Of a stretch of DNA of 64,000 nucleotides, positions 24,839 through 34,900 are shown in pieces. The stretch comes from an uncultured Acidobacteriia bacterium (GTDB lineage: Bacteria; Acidobacteriota; Terriglobia; Bryobacterales; Bryobacteraceae): the NCBI GenBank assembly GCA_903851195.1, contig CAINNJ010000064.1, forward strand, positions 310,001 through 374,000. Direction: 5' to 3'. How positions within the stretch are numbered: position 1 is the stretch's first letter; every line of letters starts with the position of its first letter. Under the pieces are notes generated by a model. The model had not been told where the DNA came from and searched no databases. It saw only the letters and a list, made by a program, of their open reading frames with translations. The translations under genes and the position numbers were made by a program.

Positions 24839-25833
24839 CCGTAACGAGGCGAGAGTTGGGGGCGCTGTTCATCGGAGCTCTGGCCGACAGCGGGTGCAGC
24901 CGCATGAGGCGCGAAACAATGCCCCTGCGGGTGGGCGTCGCGCCGAAAGTGACGCACGCGGCGGTTCATCTGGCCGACGAGAAAGGACTCTTTCGGGGCG
25001 AGGGTCTGGAGATCCGGTTCTCAGAATTTTCCGGAGAGATTGAAACTCTGCCGGCGATCGCGGGAGGCAAGCTCGACGTCGCGCTGATGGGCTTTTCCGC
25101 CGGGCTTGCCAACGCAGTCTGGCAGGGCGCAAAGATGCGGATCGTGGCGGGGCGCGAGTCGCTGAAACCGGGCTGCAACGACCTGGGCGCGCTCTATTAC
25201 CGGCGGTCACGGTTCCCCTCCGGACCGGAACACGGGCCGGACTGGAAGGGCGCCCACATTGCGCTGCCAACGAGCCAGAACATGTCGGCGTTTTTCCTGG
25301 ACAGCGTTCTGGCTTTTGAAGGGGTTCCGGCCTCTTCGGTACAGATATCCCGCATGCCGATGGAGGACGCCGTGGCGGCGGCGGCGGGCGGTCATCTGGA
25401 TGTGTTCTTCGGATCCGGGCGCCCGGAATTTCTGTCGGGCGGACTGCCGAAGGACATCGGGCGCTCCGATCTGCTGATGTCCGCGCTTGGTGAGTTTCAG
25501 CATACCTATGTCCTGTTCGGAAGCGGTTTGCTCGAAGGGGATCCGGCAACAGGGATCGCTTTTTTGCGGGCCTATCTGCGAGGCGTGCGGCGCTTTGTAA
25601 GCGGGGAGACACCACGTTATCTGACTGAACTGGCGGGGAGAATGCACCTGAATCCGGAGAAGGTGAAGGCGAGTTGCCGGAATGGTGTGTCGACTACGGG
25701 CGAGGTTCGCGAAGGCGACATCGGCAAGTGGCTGGCCTGGGCGGTCGCGAATCAACAGGTGACCAGGCCGGTGACGGTGGCGCAGATGCTGGATTTGCGG
25801 TTTCAGCGGGCCGCAGCTGCGAGTATCGGATGA
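24835..25833 (+). CDS. ABC transporter substrate-binding protein (SsuA/TauA type)
   Basis: A 332-residue periplasmic binding protein beginning 'MTVTRRELGALFIGALADSG' with Cys at residue 21, so a twin-arginine and/or lipobox-like start. NMT1/THI5-like features: 'RVGVAPKVTHAAVHLADEKG', 'GLEIRFSEFSGEIETLPAIA', 'GGKLDVALMGFSAGL' and 'DWKGAHIALPTSQNMSAFFL'. This is the fold of sulfonate, nitrate or pyrimidine-precursor binding proteins; the ligand cannot be told. The start is well supported: GGAGG (24824-24828) lies 6 nt upstream, and the ATG overlaps the stop of the previous gene. Confidence 0.85.
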   Translation: MTVTRRELGALFIGALADSGCSRMRRETMPLRVGVAPKVTHAAVHLADEKGLFRGEGLEIRFSEFSGEIETLPAIAGGKLDVALMGFSAGLANAVWQGAKMRIVAGRESLKPGCNDLGALYYRRSRFPSGPEHGPDWKGAHIALPTSQNMSAFFLDSVLAFEGVPASSVQISRMPMEDAVAAAAGGHLDVFFGSGRPEFLSGGLPKDIGRSDLLMSALGEFQHTYVLFGSGLLEGDPATGIAFLRAYLRGVRRFVSGETPRYLTELAGRMHLNPEKVKASCRNGVSTTGEVREGDIGKWLAWAVANQQVTRPVTVAQMLDLRFQRAAAASIG

Positions 25834-26582
25834 AAAGCGCGAAACCTGTTTTGTTGCGGATCTGGCTTCCCGTGGCGGCGCTGGGTGTATGGGAGTGCTT
25901 CACCCGCTACGGCCTGCTGGACCCGATTTTCTTTCCGGCGCCATCTGTTTTAGCGCGCGAGGCGTTCGGGATGATCGGGACCGGAGAACTGACCGGGCAC
26001 GTTCGGGACACGCTCTGGCGAACGCTGCGGGGCTTCGTGCCGGGCGTTCTGGCGGGTGTGATCTGCGGGATTCTGATGGGCGCGAGCCGGGCGGCGCGGC
26101 AGTCTTTGGAATCGCCGGTTTCGGCGTTCGTGGCGACACCGAAAATCGCCCTGTTGCCGGTGCTGATGCTGGTGCTGGGAATCGGCGAGGCGCCCCGAAT
26201 TGTGTTGATCGGAGCGGCGGCATTTGCGTCGTCCGCGCTGGTGATGCTGGACGGCGTGCGCGATCTGGACGCGAATTTCGCGGAACTGGCCCGCAATTAT
26301 GGGGCGGATTCGTGGCAGCTGGTGCGATGGGTTTATCTGCCGGGATGTCTGCCGCCGTTGCTGACCGCGACGCGGCAGGCTCTCAGCAGAGCGCTGGGAC
26401 TCTCCGTGGCGGTGGAAGTTCTGACGGGCCGCACGGGTTTGGGGAGTCTGATCTGGGCGGGCTGGCAGAGCTTTCAGCCGCAACATGTGTATATCGGCGT
26501 GCTGACGGCGGCGCTGCTGGGCGCGGTGCTGCACGGGTCGATGCGGCTGATCGAAAAGGCGCTGGTCCCCTGGAAAGCGTAG
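25830..26582 (+). CDS. ABC transporter permease (SsuC/TauC type)
   Basis: A 250-residue inner-membrane permease with about six hydrophobic segments and the binding-protein-dependent transport 'EAA' loop, here 'FAELARNYGADSWQLVRWVY' followed by 'LPGCLPPLL', the contact site for the ATPase. It starts with an ATG that overlaps the stop of the substrate-binding gene (ATGA), and it completes the importer encoded from 22498. C-terminal 'IEKALVPWKA' is typical of the SsuC/TauC group. Confidence 0.9.
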   Translation: MKSAKPVLLRIWLPVAALGVWECFTRYGLLDPIFFPAPSVLAREAFGMIGTGELTGHVRDTLWRTLRGFVPGVLAGVICGILMGASRAARQSLESPVSAFVATPKIALLPVLMLVLGIGEAPRIVLIGAAAFASSALVMLDGVRDLDANFAELARNYGADSWQLVRWVYLPGCLPPLLTATRQALSRALGLSVAVEVLTGRTGLGSLIWAGWQSFQPQHVYIGVLTAALLGAVLHGSMRLIEKALVPWKA

Positions 26583-26634
26583 CGGGTCAGATATTGAGAT
26601 AAGTTTGCAGGATATTAAGCGATTGCGGACCGGA

Positions 26635-27030
26635 ATGACGGGAACAAATTCTTTTGCAGGGATTCTTATCGCCCCCCAAATCTTAAAGATCGCCGCACGT
26701 TCGGACGCGCGCGGATCTCTGGGAATACTGGAGTGGAGCGATGTGCCGTTTACACCTCGGCGCCTGTATTTTCTCCATGAGATTCCGGCGGGCGCGGTTC
26801 GGGGCGGGCACAGCCACCGGAAATCGGAGGAGTTGCTGATCGCTCTGAGCGGAGCCGTTACGGTGACCACGATTCAGGATTCCTCGAAAAAGCGGTTTCG
26901 TCTCGATAACGCCTCGGATGGCCTTTATATTCCGGTCGGCGTGTGGCACCAACTGGAAGACTTCAGCGGGAACGCGGTGGTGCTGGCGGTGGCGTCCGAA
27001 CCGTACGATCCGGACGATTATTTTTCATGA
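26635..27030 (+). CDS. FdtA/QdtA-type cupin (dTDP-sugar 3,4-ketoisomerase family)
   Basis: A 131-residue cupin of the WxcM-like/FdtA family: 'ARGSLGILEWSDVPFTPRRL', 'YFLHEIPAGAVRGGHSHRKS' with the metal-free catalytic His pair region, 'EELLIALSGAVTVTT' and 'IPVGVWHQLEDFSGNAVVL'. FdtA and QdtA convert dTDP-4-keto-6-deoxyglucose to the 3-keto sugar, which an aminotransferase then converts to a 3-amino sugar. The next gene is such an aminotransferase, coupled by ATGA. The start at 26635 removes 10 poorly supported codons from a TTG. Confidence 0.83.
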   Translation: MTGTNSFAGILIAPQILKIAARSDARGSLGILEWSDVPFTPRRLYFLHEIPAGAVRGGHSHRKSEELLIALSGAVTVTTIQDSSKKRFRLDNASDGLYIPVGVWHQLEDFSGNAVVLAVASEPYDPDDYFS

Positions 27031-28136
27031 GCAACGAAGCCGGAACGGTGCCGTATTTCGACGCGCGGCCGGCGTGGACCGAGCTGCAGGCGGAACTGGA
27101 AGCCGCGTGGCGCCGGGTGATGGATTCGGGCAGGTACATCCTGGGCGACGAACCGGAACGGTTCGAAGCGGAGTTCGCGGCCTTTTGCGAAGCGCGGTTT
27201 TGCGCGGGCTGCGGAAACGGTCTGGACGCGCTGCGGCTGATTCTGGAGGGTTACGGGATCGGGCCGGGCGATGAGGTGGTGGTTCCCGCGCATACTTTCG
27301 TCGCCACGTGGCTGGCGATTCTGCAGACCGGGGCGAAGCCGGTGGCGGTGGATGTTCGGCCAGGCAGTTTCAACGCCGATCCGGAAGGAATAGCGGCGGC
27401 GGTCCGTGCCCGCACGCGGGCCATTGTGGTGGTCCATATGTACGGGCAACCGGCGGAGATGGAGAGGATCCGCGCGATCGCGGAGCGGCACGCGCTGCCG
27501 ATCATTGAGGATGCCGCGCAGGCGCACGGGGCTCGCCGGAACGGCCGAAGGGTTGGCTCACTGGGAGACGCGGCCGCGTTCAGTTTTTATCCGGCTAAAA
27601 ACCTGGGAGCGTTCGGCGACGGCGGGGCGGTGGTGAGCAACGATGAGCGGCTGATCCGGCAGATCCGGAAGCTGCGGAATTACGGCTCGGAAATCAAATA
27701 CGTTCACGATCTGAAGGGCGGCAATTCGCGGCTGGACCCGCTGCAGGCGGCTTTTCTGCGGGTGCGGCTGGCTCGCCTGGATGAGTGGAACGCGCGGCGG
27801 GCCGCGATTGCCGCGCGGTATCGGGCTGAGCTGACGGGGTGCTGCGCGTTGCCGGAAACGGATGCCGGCACGGATCCGGTGTGGCACGTGTTTGCCGTTT
27901 TGCATCGGGAACGGGAGAGACTGGGGCGGCATCTGGAAGGGCACGGGATACAGACGCAGCGGCATTATCCGGTGCCGCCTCACCTTTCGGGCGCGTGCGC
28001 GGAAGCGGGATACCGGCGGGGGGAAATGCCGGGCGCGGAGGAGATTGCGGAGACCGAACTGAGCCTGCCGATCGGCCCTCACATGCCCGCGGAGCACGTG
28101 GACCGGGTAATCGCGGCGGTGCGGTCTTTTTCCTGA
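27027..28136 (+). CDS. DegT/DnrJ/EryC1/StrS aminotransferase
   Basis: A 369-residue PLP-dependent sugar aminotransferase: 'SGRYILGDEPERFEAEFAAF', 'CGNGLDALRLIL', 'VVVPAHTFVATWLAILQTGA', 'IIEDAAQAHGARRNGRRVGS' and the PLP Lys in 'FSFYPAKNLGAFGDGGAVV'. The pairing with the ketoisomerase matches FdtB or QdtB, which make dTDP-3-amino-3,6-dideoxyhexoses for cell-surface glycans. The ATG overlaps the stop of the ketoisomerase gene. A GT2 glycosyltransferase follows after 12 bp, so this is a small surface-sugar operon. Confidence 0.9.
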   Translation: MSNEAGTVPYFDARPAWTELQAELEAAWRRVMDSGRYILGDEPERFEAEFAAFCEARFCAGCGNGLDALRLILEGYGIGPGDEVVVPAHTFVATWLAILQTGAKPVAVDVRPGSFNADPEGIAAAVRARTRAIVVVHMYGQPAEMERIRAIAERHALPIIEDAAQAHGARRNGRRVGSLGDAAAFSFYPAKNLGAFGDGGAVVSNDERLIRQIRKLRNYGSEIKYVHDLKGGNSRLDPLQAAFLRVRLARLDEWNARRAAIAARYRAELTGCCALPETDAGTDPVWHVFAVLHRERERLGRHLEGHGIQTQRHYPVPPHLSGACAEAGYRRGEMPGAEEIAETELSLPIGPHMPAEHVDRVIAAVRSFS

Positions 28137-28148
28137 GGCCGGGAATTT

Positions 28149-29093
28149 ATGCCTGTCGTTTCGGTGGTTGTCTGCGTTTATAACGGCGAGCGTTTTCTTC
28201 GCGAAACGATGGAATCGGCGCTGGCGCAGACGTATTCCGATCTGGAAATCGTCGCGGTGGACGATGGCTCGCGGGACCGGTCGGGCGAGATTTTAGGGAG
28301 CTTTGACGATCCCCGATGGCGGGTGGTGAGGCAGGCCAATGCGGGGGCGGCGGCGGCGCTCGCGACGGGCATCGCGGCGGCAACGGGAAAGTACGTGGCG
28401 CTGCTCGATCAGGACGACGTTTGGGACCGGGAGAATCTGGAGAGTCATGTCAGGGCGCTGGAGGCGAATCCAGGGATCGACCTGACTTTCTCCTGGTTCC
28501 GGATTATCGGCGAAGACGGATCCGATTCCGGATTGCGGACGCAGCGCTACCGGGGAACGGCGGATTTCCGGACGTTGCTGGAGGATTTCGTCATCGGGGC
28601 GTGTTCGAACGTGGTGATACGGGCCTCGGCATTGCGACAAACGGGTGGTCCGGACGTGTCCCTGCCGCGTTATTACGACCTGGACCTTTGCCTGCGCGTG
28701 GCTCTGTTGCGGCCACGGAATGTGATGGCGGTTGAACGGATTCTGATTTGCTACCGGCGGCATTCGAACCAGATCACGCGGGATTTGTCCGGCATGCGCG
28801 AGGAATGGAGGCGGGTTCTTGGCAAGATGGCGGGGCTTGCGCCGGGGGAGTTCGCGGCAGCGGGGCGGCAGGCGGATTCGAACATGCACCGGTACTTCGC
28901 GCGGCTGGCTTATGAAAGCGGGGAATTCGGCCTGAGTTTGCGGCTTATGGCACGGGGATTTTGGCTTTTTCCGGATTTTTTCGTGCGCGACGGGCGGAAC
29001 TGGCAGGTGCTGGGGGCGGGGTTCGCGGGACTGGCGCTGCCGGGGGTTGTGCGGAGGAGGCTGGAGCGGATTGCCGGGTACCGGCGGGCGTGA
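28149..29093 (+). CDS. Glycosyltransferase family 2
   Basis: A 314-residue GT-A glycosyltransferase: 'SVVVCVYNGERFLRETMESA', 'YSDLEIVAVDDGSRDRSGEI' and the metal-binding 'VALLDQDDVWDRENL' (DxD region). The C-terminal 100 residues are helical and there is no transmembrane segment long enough to be certain. It would transfer a sugar to a glycan, probably the 3-amino sugar made by the two upstream enzymes. Acceptor unknown. Confidence 0.87.
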   Translation: MPVVSVVVCVYNGERFLRETMESALAQTYSDLEIVAVDDGSRDRSGEILGSFDDPRWRVVRQANAGAAAALATGIAAATGKYVALLDQDDVWDRENLESHVRALEANPGIDLTFSWFRIIGEDGSDSGLRTQRYRGTADFRTLLEDFVIGACSNVVIRASALRQTGGPDVSLPRYYDLDLCLRVALLRPRNVMAVERILICYRRHSNQITRDLSGMREEWRRVLGKMAGLAPGEFAAAGRQADSNMHRYFARLAYESGEFGLSLRLMARGFWLFPDFFVRDGRNWQVLGAGFAGLALPGVVRRRLERIAGYRRA

Positions 29094-29231
29094 GGAGCGG
29101 GGGCGGAGAATGACTGAAGCTTCTTAAGAATGAAGCGCGTTTTACGCCTGAACAGGAAGCGCTTCTCCCTTGCCGGACCGACGTTCGAACGATCAGATTG
29201 CGCACCACGCAGACAAACCACCGGTTGAATC

Positions 29232-30050
29232 TCACGCTCTGCGCCAAAAAGCCCATCTCTTCTTCGGAGCAGGTTCCGGGGTCGGCGGGGGCACCGGCTC
29301 AGGCGATATTTCGACCGGGGAACCCACCGATTCAGCCCGCGCCAGCGCCCTAACCTGAGCTGAAGGCGCCGCCGCGATCGCGGGCTCTTTACTACCAAAT
29401 TCAAGGTCCCGGTAAAAAGCATGTCCATCGCGCGATCCCGGCGAGTTCCAGAGTTCCGTCTCCTCATGGGCCTGATATATCACGGTCGCTTCACTGAAGG
29501 AATTCCCCGAACTTAAACTCCGTGGCGAGCCCAGACCCCCTTCCAGCGAGGGCCGGCGGGATGATGCCGTCTGCCCATCAACGGCATCCTGGAGCAGCGA
29601 ATCGTCTTCCGGCGCCGTTGCTGAAATACGAGGGGACGGCTCCGGCGGAACGAAGGTTTGACCCACTGATTTCCGCCAGCCGGTAAAGCCGGGTCCGAAC
29701 GATTCAACCTTTATCTCCGGGGAGATTACAGGAGTAACGCCTTTAAGAGTTTGCAGCCCAACAGTAAATCTGGAGCTACCGACCTCCGGCGTCGTTGACA
29801 CAACCGGACCCCGGGTCGGGGCCACGACTTCCGGGACAGCGAGACCGCTATCATCGCTCGCCCCCAGGTTTTCGGGATGGGCGGCGGATGTGGCACAGTC
29901 ACCTCTTCGCCGTTCCCGCATCCGCAGTGCGGCCTCATAAATCTCATTCATTTCCGGGAACACCCTCCGCGATGATGCCCATTCCGACGGTATTGCCAAT
30001 AACCGATTGTAAGGATCAACATCATCGGCTATATTAGCTTTTTGTACCAT
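29232..30050 (-). CDS. Low-complexity, probably disordered protein divergent to the kinase
   Basis: A 272-residue protein (from ATG 30050; a TTG at 30095 would add 15 residues). The first 60 residues are ordered ('DPYNRLLAIPSEWASSRRVF', 'MNEIYEAALRMRERRRGDC'), the rest is rich in Ser, Pro, Glu and Gly, with a Pro-rich run 'ISPEPVPPPTPEPAPKKRW' and an aromatic-basic tail 'KKRWAFWRRA' that may bind membranes or acidic partners. No family is recognised. It lies 53 bp from a divergent Ser/Thr kinase gene, so it could be a substrate or scaffold of that kinase; this is inference. Confidence 0.5.
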   Translation of the reverse strand: MVQKANIADDVDPYNRLLAIPSEWASSRRVFPEMNEIYEAALRMRERRRGDCATSAAHPENLGASDDSGLAVPEVVAPTRGPVVSTTPEVGSSRFTVGLQTLKGVTPVISPEIKVESFGPGFTGWRKSVGQTFVPPEPSPRISATAPEDDSLLQDAVDGQTASSRRPSLEGGLGSPRSLSSGNSFSEATVIYQAHEETELWNSPGSRDGHAFYRDLEFGSKEPAIAAAPSAQVRALARAESVGSPVEISPEPVPPPTPEPAPKKRWAFWRRA

Positions 30051-30103
30051 GCAGTTCAATCGTGATTCCCCGCGAGACAGATTCCACTCATTCAAAGAAC
30101 ACT

Positions 30104-31822
30104 ATGGCGAAATTAATCGGGAAATATGTCGTGGAAGAGCCACTTGGCGCCGGCGCCTTTGGCGAGGTTTACAAGGCTCGCGATCCCGATCTCGAGAAAA
30201 GTGTAGCCATCAAGAAGCTTAAAGCGCAGCACTCCGGCAATCCGGTCGACACAAGATTGCTATTCACCAAAGAAGCGGTTGAAACCAGTAAGTTATCCCA
30301 TCCAAACATTGTCACCGTACATGGCTTCGGTATAGATGAGAACGACCGCGCTCCCTACCTGGTGATGGAATTTCTGGAGGGCCAGACGCTGGAGAGTGTG
30401 ATCAGCAGGAAAGCAGCCAGGACTCTGGTGGAAAAAATGGAAATCATGCAGCAGGTGGCCGAAGGGCTGCAATTCGCGCACACCCGGGGGGTGCGTCATC
30501 GGGATATTAAGCCTGCCAACATCATGCTGCTTTCCGACGGAACGGCCAAGGTGCTCGATTTCGCGGTTGCTCCGGAAGGGTATGTGGTGGGCACGCCGGC
30601 TTATATGGCGCCAGAACAGTTTGCGGGCCAGTCCTCCGACGTATTCACGGATATCTTCAGCTACGGCACTGTGTATTATGAGCTGGTCACCGGCGAGCGT
30701 GCGTACGATCCCAACAGAAAAGACCGCGCTCAGGCATCGCCTTACGAGCCACCCCGCCTGGCAACCTGCATTCCGGATTGCCCGGGCTGGCTGGACGACG
30801 TAGTCTCCCATTTGATGAAAAAGCGTCGGGAGGATCGTATCGAGAGCCTGGAGGACATGCTGCTTTACACCAGGCCAATCCTGCAGAAGCTGAAACAGGA
30901 GCGCGCCGCGGAACTGGCAGCCGGACTCCCTGCGTTGATGAGTCGCGCGCGAAGAGAAGAGGCAGACTCGCTGATCGACACCATCCTGCGTCTGGATCCT
31001 TTGAACCGGCAAGCTCGCGATGCCCGCTCCGGCCGCCGAGCGGACCAGCGTGGTCAGGCGAGGGCCCGCGCTCAGGAGAACGCACGAGCCGGACAGGCCT
31101 ACTTTGCGGCCGGCGATTTCGCGAAGGCCCAAAGAGCTTTTGAAGATGCGCAACTGGAAGACCCCGACGCCGCGGACGTCGCGAGATTCCTTTTCCACGC
31201 GAAGGCGAAAGCGGACGATCAGAGATCCGCAAACAGACTTCTGGACGAGGTGCTGGATTACATCATCGACGCCGGTCCGGAAAGGACGCTCGCGCCATTT
31301 CAGCTGGCCAGTGTGATCGAAAAACTGAACCGCGCCACAAGCCTCGATCCCCGATGCAGCGACGCGATGGAATTGCGGCTGAAGCTGCTCCCGCTGTACG
31401 AAGCCGCGAGCAGGAAGCGCATGGAGGCGGCGGTGGCCTCGGGAGTTCCGAACGTGGCCAGTGATCTCTACGAAAGGCGGCTTCGCGACGCACAGATCGC
31501 GCACAAGAAGGCTCGCGTCAAAGAGGAATACGATTACGCGGAACTGGTTCTCCGGAACCTATTGACATATGCAACCGACGACCGCGCGATAAAGGAACTG
31601 GGCGCCGTACTCGCGGATCGGGAGGCAAGGATCGCCGCGAACCATGCCCTGCAGGCAGCAGCGGACCTGCGCGCGCGGAGCAACTACCAGGAAGCGCTTC
31701 AGGTGTTGAGCGAATATGCCGTTCACCACCCCAGGCACGCCATGGCCGTTCAGGAACCCAGGAAGGCTTTGGAAAAGGAACTGGGAATGAGGGACGGGGT
31801 CTCGGAACTGGAAGCGATGTGA
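30104..31822 (+). CDS. Ser/Thr protein kinase with DFA motif and repeat C-terminus
   Basis: A 572-residue protein. The kinase domain (about residues 8-265) has the Gly loop 'LGAGAFGEVYKA', Lys37 ('VAIKK'), Glu in 'FTKEAVE', the catalytic loop 'HRDIKPANIM' (Asp134, Asn139) and the APE segment 'GTPAYMAPEQ'. The DFG motif is Asp152-Phe-Ala, and only 8 residues separate it from 'GTPAY', so the activation segment is shorter than usual. The C-terminal half is helical with TPR-like repeats ('AGQAYFAAGDFAKAQRAFED', 'ARSNYQEALQVLSEY'). No transmembrane segment is seen. Such kinases can control secretion or signalling; a link to the T6SS 15 kb away is only possible. In-frame upstream start 30062 lacks support. 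Confidence 0.87.
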   Translation: MAKLIGKYVVEEPLGAGAFGEVYKARDPDLEKSVAIKKLKAQHSGNPVDTRLLFTKEAVETSKLSHPNIVTVHGFGIDENDRAPYLVMEFLEGQTLESVISRKAARTLVEKMEIMQQVAEGLQFAHTRGVRHRDIKPANIMLLSDGTAKVLDFAVAPEGYVVGTPAYMAPEQFAGQSSDVFTDIFSYGTVYYELVTGERAYDPNRKDRAQASPYEPPRLATCIPDCPGWLDDVVSHLMKKRREDRIESLEDMLLYTRPILQKLKQERAAELAAGLPALMSRARREEADSLIDTILRLDPLNRQARDARSGRRADQRGQARARAQENARAGQAYFAAGDFAKAQRAFEDAQLEDPDAADVARFLFHAKAKADDQRSANRLLDEVLDYIIDAGPERTLAPFQLASVIEKLNRATSLDPRCSDAMELRLKLLPLYEAASRKRMEAAVASGVPNVASDLYERRLRDAQIAHKKARVKEEYDYAELVLRNLLTYATDDRAIKELGAVLADREARIAANHALQAAADLRARSNYQEALQVLSEYAVHHPRHAMAVQEPRKALEKELGMRDGVSELEAM

Positions 31823-31845
31823 CCGGCAGGGCTATGCGCTCACTA

Positions 31846-31882
31846 CACTCTAACGCAGAGGGATCTGCGCCGGAGTAGAGTG
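31846..31882. terminator. Nested hairpin between convergent kinase and nSTAND genes
   Basis: CACTCTA (31846-31852) pairs with TAGAGTG (31876-31882), and inside it CGCAGA (31854-31859) pairs with TCTGCG (31864-31869) over a GGGA loop. A second outer pairing, GCGCTCAC (31836-31843) with GTGAGCGC (31880-31887), is also possible. No T-run follows. Its place between two converging genes suggests a two-way transcription stop. Confidence 0.45.
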
Positions 31883-31900
31883 AGCGCGACTTCGGTTCCG

Positions 31901-34900
31901 TTACTGCCGGTGCGCAAAGAACCAGCGCATGAAGCTGCCGGGAGACTGAAGACCGGCCTTCGCTCTCAGACTATCGAGCCGCTGTCTCGCTTCGCCCGCG
32001 GGGAGGGGCGACAGGTCCTTGCCGCTGTAATTACCGACTCCTTCAACAAGACGGATAAGATCCTCCGAATTCTCGAAGTCGTACCATACATCCCATACCT
32101 GCGCGGTTCTATCCAGCGATGCGGTTACCAGTCTGTGGCTGTCCGGAGAGAAAGCCGCGTCGAGGACGAAGCCGCGATGCGGAAGCGGGGCTGTAACCGC
32201 GCGGCCCGTCAGAGCATCCCAGACTCGGGCGGTATTGTCTTTTGAAGCCGTCGCCACCCTTTTTCCATCGGGACTGAACGACGCGGAGTAGATCGTGCTT
32301 CCATGCCGCATCGGATCGCCGACGGGACTTCGCGAAGCGATGTCCCAGACTCGGGCGCTGCCATCAGTCGACGCGGTCACAACGCGGGTACCGGAACCGT
32401 TAAATACGGCGGACCGAATCTCTCCCCCATGGCTCATCTCGTAACCGGCAGGCGCGCCGGTAGCGGATTCCCACAGGCGGGCAATCCCGTCAGAACAAGC
32501 AGTTACGACCTGTGTTGCGTCCTTGTTGAAAGAGGCGAAATTCACAGAACGCGTATGAAGCAGCGGATTACCAGTCTTTGCGCCCGTCGCCGCATCCCAG
32601 ATCTGAGCCGTTTTGTCTTCCGAAGCGGTTACCACCAGCCGTCCGTCTGAGCTGAACATGGCACTGGTCACTCGTCCCGCATGATGGAGCACCTGGAGCT
32701 GGGTCCGCCCCGCAACATCCCATACGCGGGCAGTCTGGTCGTTGGAGGCGGATACAATGCGACGGCCGTCGCTGCTGAACGCCAGCGAGGTGATCCCGGA
32801 TGTGTGACCCGTGAACTCGCCAAGAGAACGGTTCGCACGCCAGTCCCAGAGCCGAACCAGTTTGTCGGCAGATGCGGTTGCGAGTTGTCTCCCATCGGGA
32901 CTGAACACTGCCGCAAATACTCCGGCAGGATGGCTAAGCGCGGGATGAATGAACTGCTCCGCGCCCGCCGAGCCGGGAGCGACGGGCGGGGCCCATGCGC
33001 CGCGAAGCAGCAGATCGAAAGCCAGGCTGCGCGCGCCCATGGAGTCCGGATTCAGAGTGAGAGCCCTGGCGACATTGCCGAGCGCTTTCGCGGCCTGCCC
33101 CGCGCCAATCAGGCTTGGCGAATCGTTGACCAGGTTTTGCGCAACTTCCTTTTCCGTTTCCCGATTCTTCCGTGCAAGATCTTCGTTAGCTTTTTGTTCA
33201 GACAACTTTGCGGCCAGCGCTTCCGCCTCATTGGCCTTAGCCGTCGCTTCGGCGGCTAATGCCTTTGCCGCGTCTGCCCTGGATTGAGCGGCTGCCTGAT
33301 TGGCCAGAATCTTCGCCTTATCCGCCTCGCTGGCCGAAGCCAACGCGTTCCTGGTAGCCACGGCTTCAGCGGCAGCAGACGCCTGCGCCTCCTCGGACTT
33401 CTGTAGCGCCGCTTCCGCGTTCTTCCGCGCTTCTATGGAGTTTTTCTCCGCTTCCTCAGCCTTGGAATCGGCGCGCAGTTTTTCAGCCTTTGTCTTCTCG
33501 CTTTGCTCTGCTTCCGCCTTGCGCGCCTCAATAACGCGCAGTGTCTCGGCACGCGCCGTCGCGAATTCCACAAAGCCGAACACGGCGGCGGCGACCGCGA
33601 CTACGGCCACACTCCCGAAACTCAGGACGAGTTGCCTGCTGCGCCGGAGCTTACGGAGAGCTTCCTGCTTTTCCTGTTCCTGGCGCGCCCGCTCCTCCGC
33701 GCCCCGGCGAGCGTCGCGACTGGCGCGCACAACACCGATCAAAATGTCATGAGTGAGTTCCAGACGCACCTCATCCTTCACTCTGCCGCGCCGAAACTCC
33801 CTGCGAATAAGACGACGTTCAACAAGTTGTTCGAGAATCGCGGAAGTCATGCCGCTGTGACCCAGAGCATTTTCCTGCGGCACGCTGTCCCTCGCGCCGG
33901 CCACCGTGATGAGTTTCTCTTCTACAAATGCCCGCACCGCGGGGGGCATGCCTTCAAAACTCCGGTTGTAAAACGCGCTGAGAACCTGCTCCTGTTCACC
34001 TTCCAGCAAATCAACCGAGATACGCCGTTCGCCCTTCTGACGGCGCTTCTCATTCAGTTCGCGGCAGACCACGCTCAGCAGGGCAGGCTCGACATCCAGA
34101 TCCTTTAAGGGACGGCCGCGGCGGCCTCCTCCGAGTCGCTCGCCGGCGGCGACATATCGGACAATCTGTTCCGCTACGGTGGAATCCACCAGGTCTTTAG
34201 CCTGACTGACAGCCAGCAGGGCGCCTTCGCCGTTCATCTGCCGAAGCCGATACCGGTACTGGGGAATGGTGGCGATTCGCCTCTTCTGATCCAGAAGTTC
34301 GGCGAGAAAGTCCTCGCGAAGCGAGATGAGGACCTTGAACTCCCCCTGCTCCGCGTATTCATCTTTATCCGCCGGGTTCCTGGCCCAGCGCTGTGTGACG
34401 GACACCGGAACGGTCCCTTCGGCCAGATCCGCGAGTTCGTCGAGGAACGCTTCGGACGCGTTGGCCCAATCGGGCGCCCTGCCGGGAGTAAATATCTCCT
34501 CGAACTGATCGAAAACGAGCAGGGGCAGAGCGCGATCCTTATCGCTGGTCCAGAAGTCCGCCGTCACATGATGAAAATATTCCCAGAGCGTTTGCCCCTC
34601 GCGCGGCGAGGGTGTTGAGACTCCCGCCGCGCTGCCCGCGTGAGAGATGGCGCTGAAAACCTGCCCCCGCAAGTCCGGATTCTGGCCGACGTAGCGGAGG
34701 CGGATGTAGACCGGAAAAATCCGATCCCGGCGCAACTCCGGAAACACGCCGGCCTGGAGCAGTGAGGACTTGCCGATACCCGACAGGGCAAACACCACAG
34801 TCAGGCGCTCCAGCTTGACGTGCTTCACCACTTCCATGGTCTCTTCGCGGCGCCCCTGAAACCAGCGCTGGTCCGCCTCGCGAAAAGATTCAAGGCCGGG

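Noticed and set aside
29132-29165. GAAGCGC/GCGCTTC inverted repeat after the glycosyltransferase gene as a terminator
   Set aside because: Only 7 bp with a 20-nt loop and no T-run; too weak to call.
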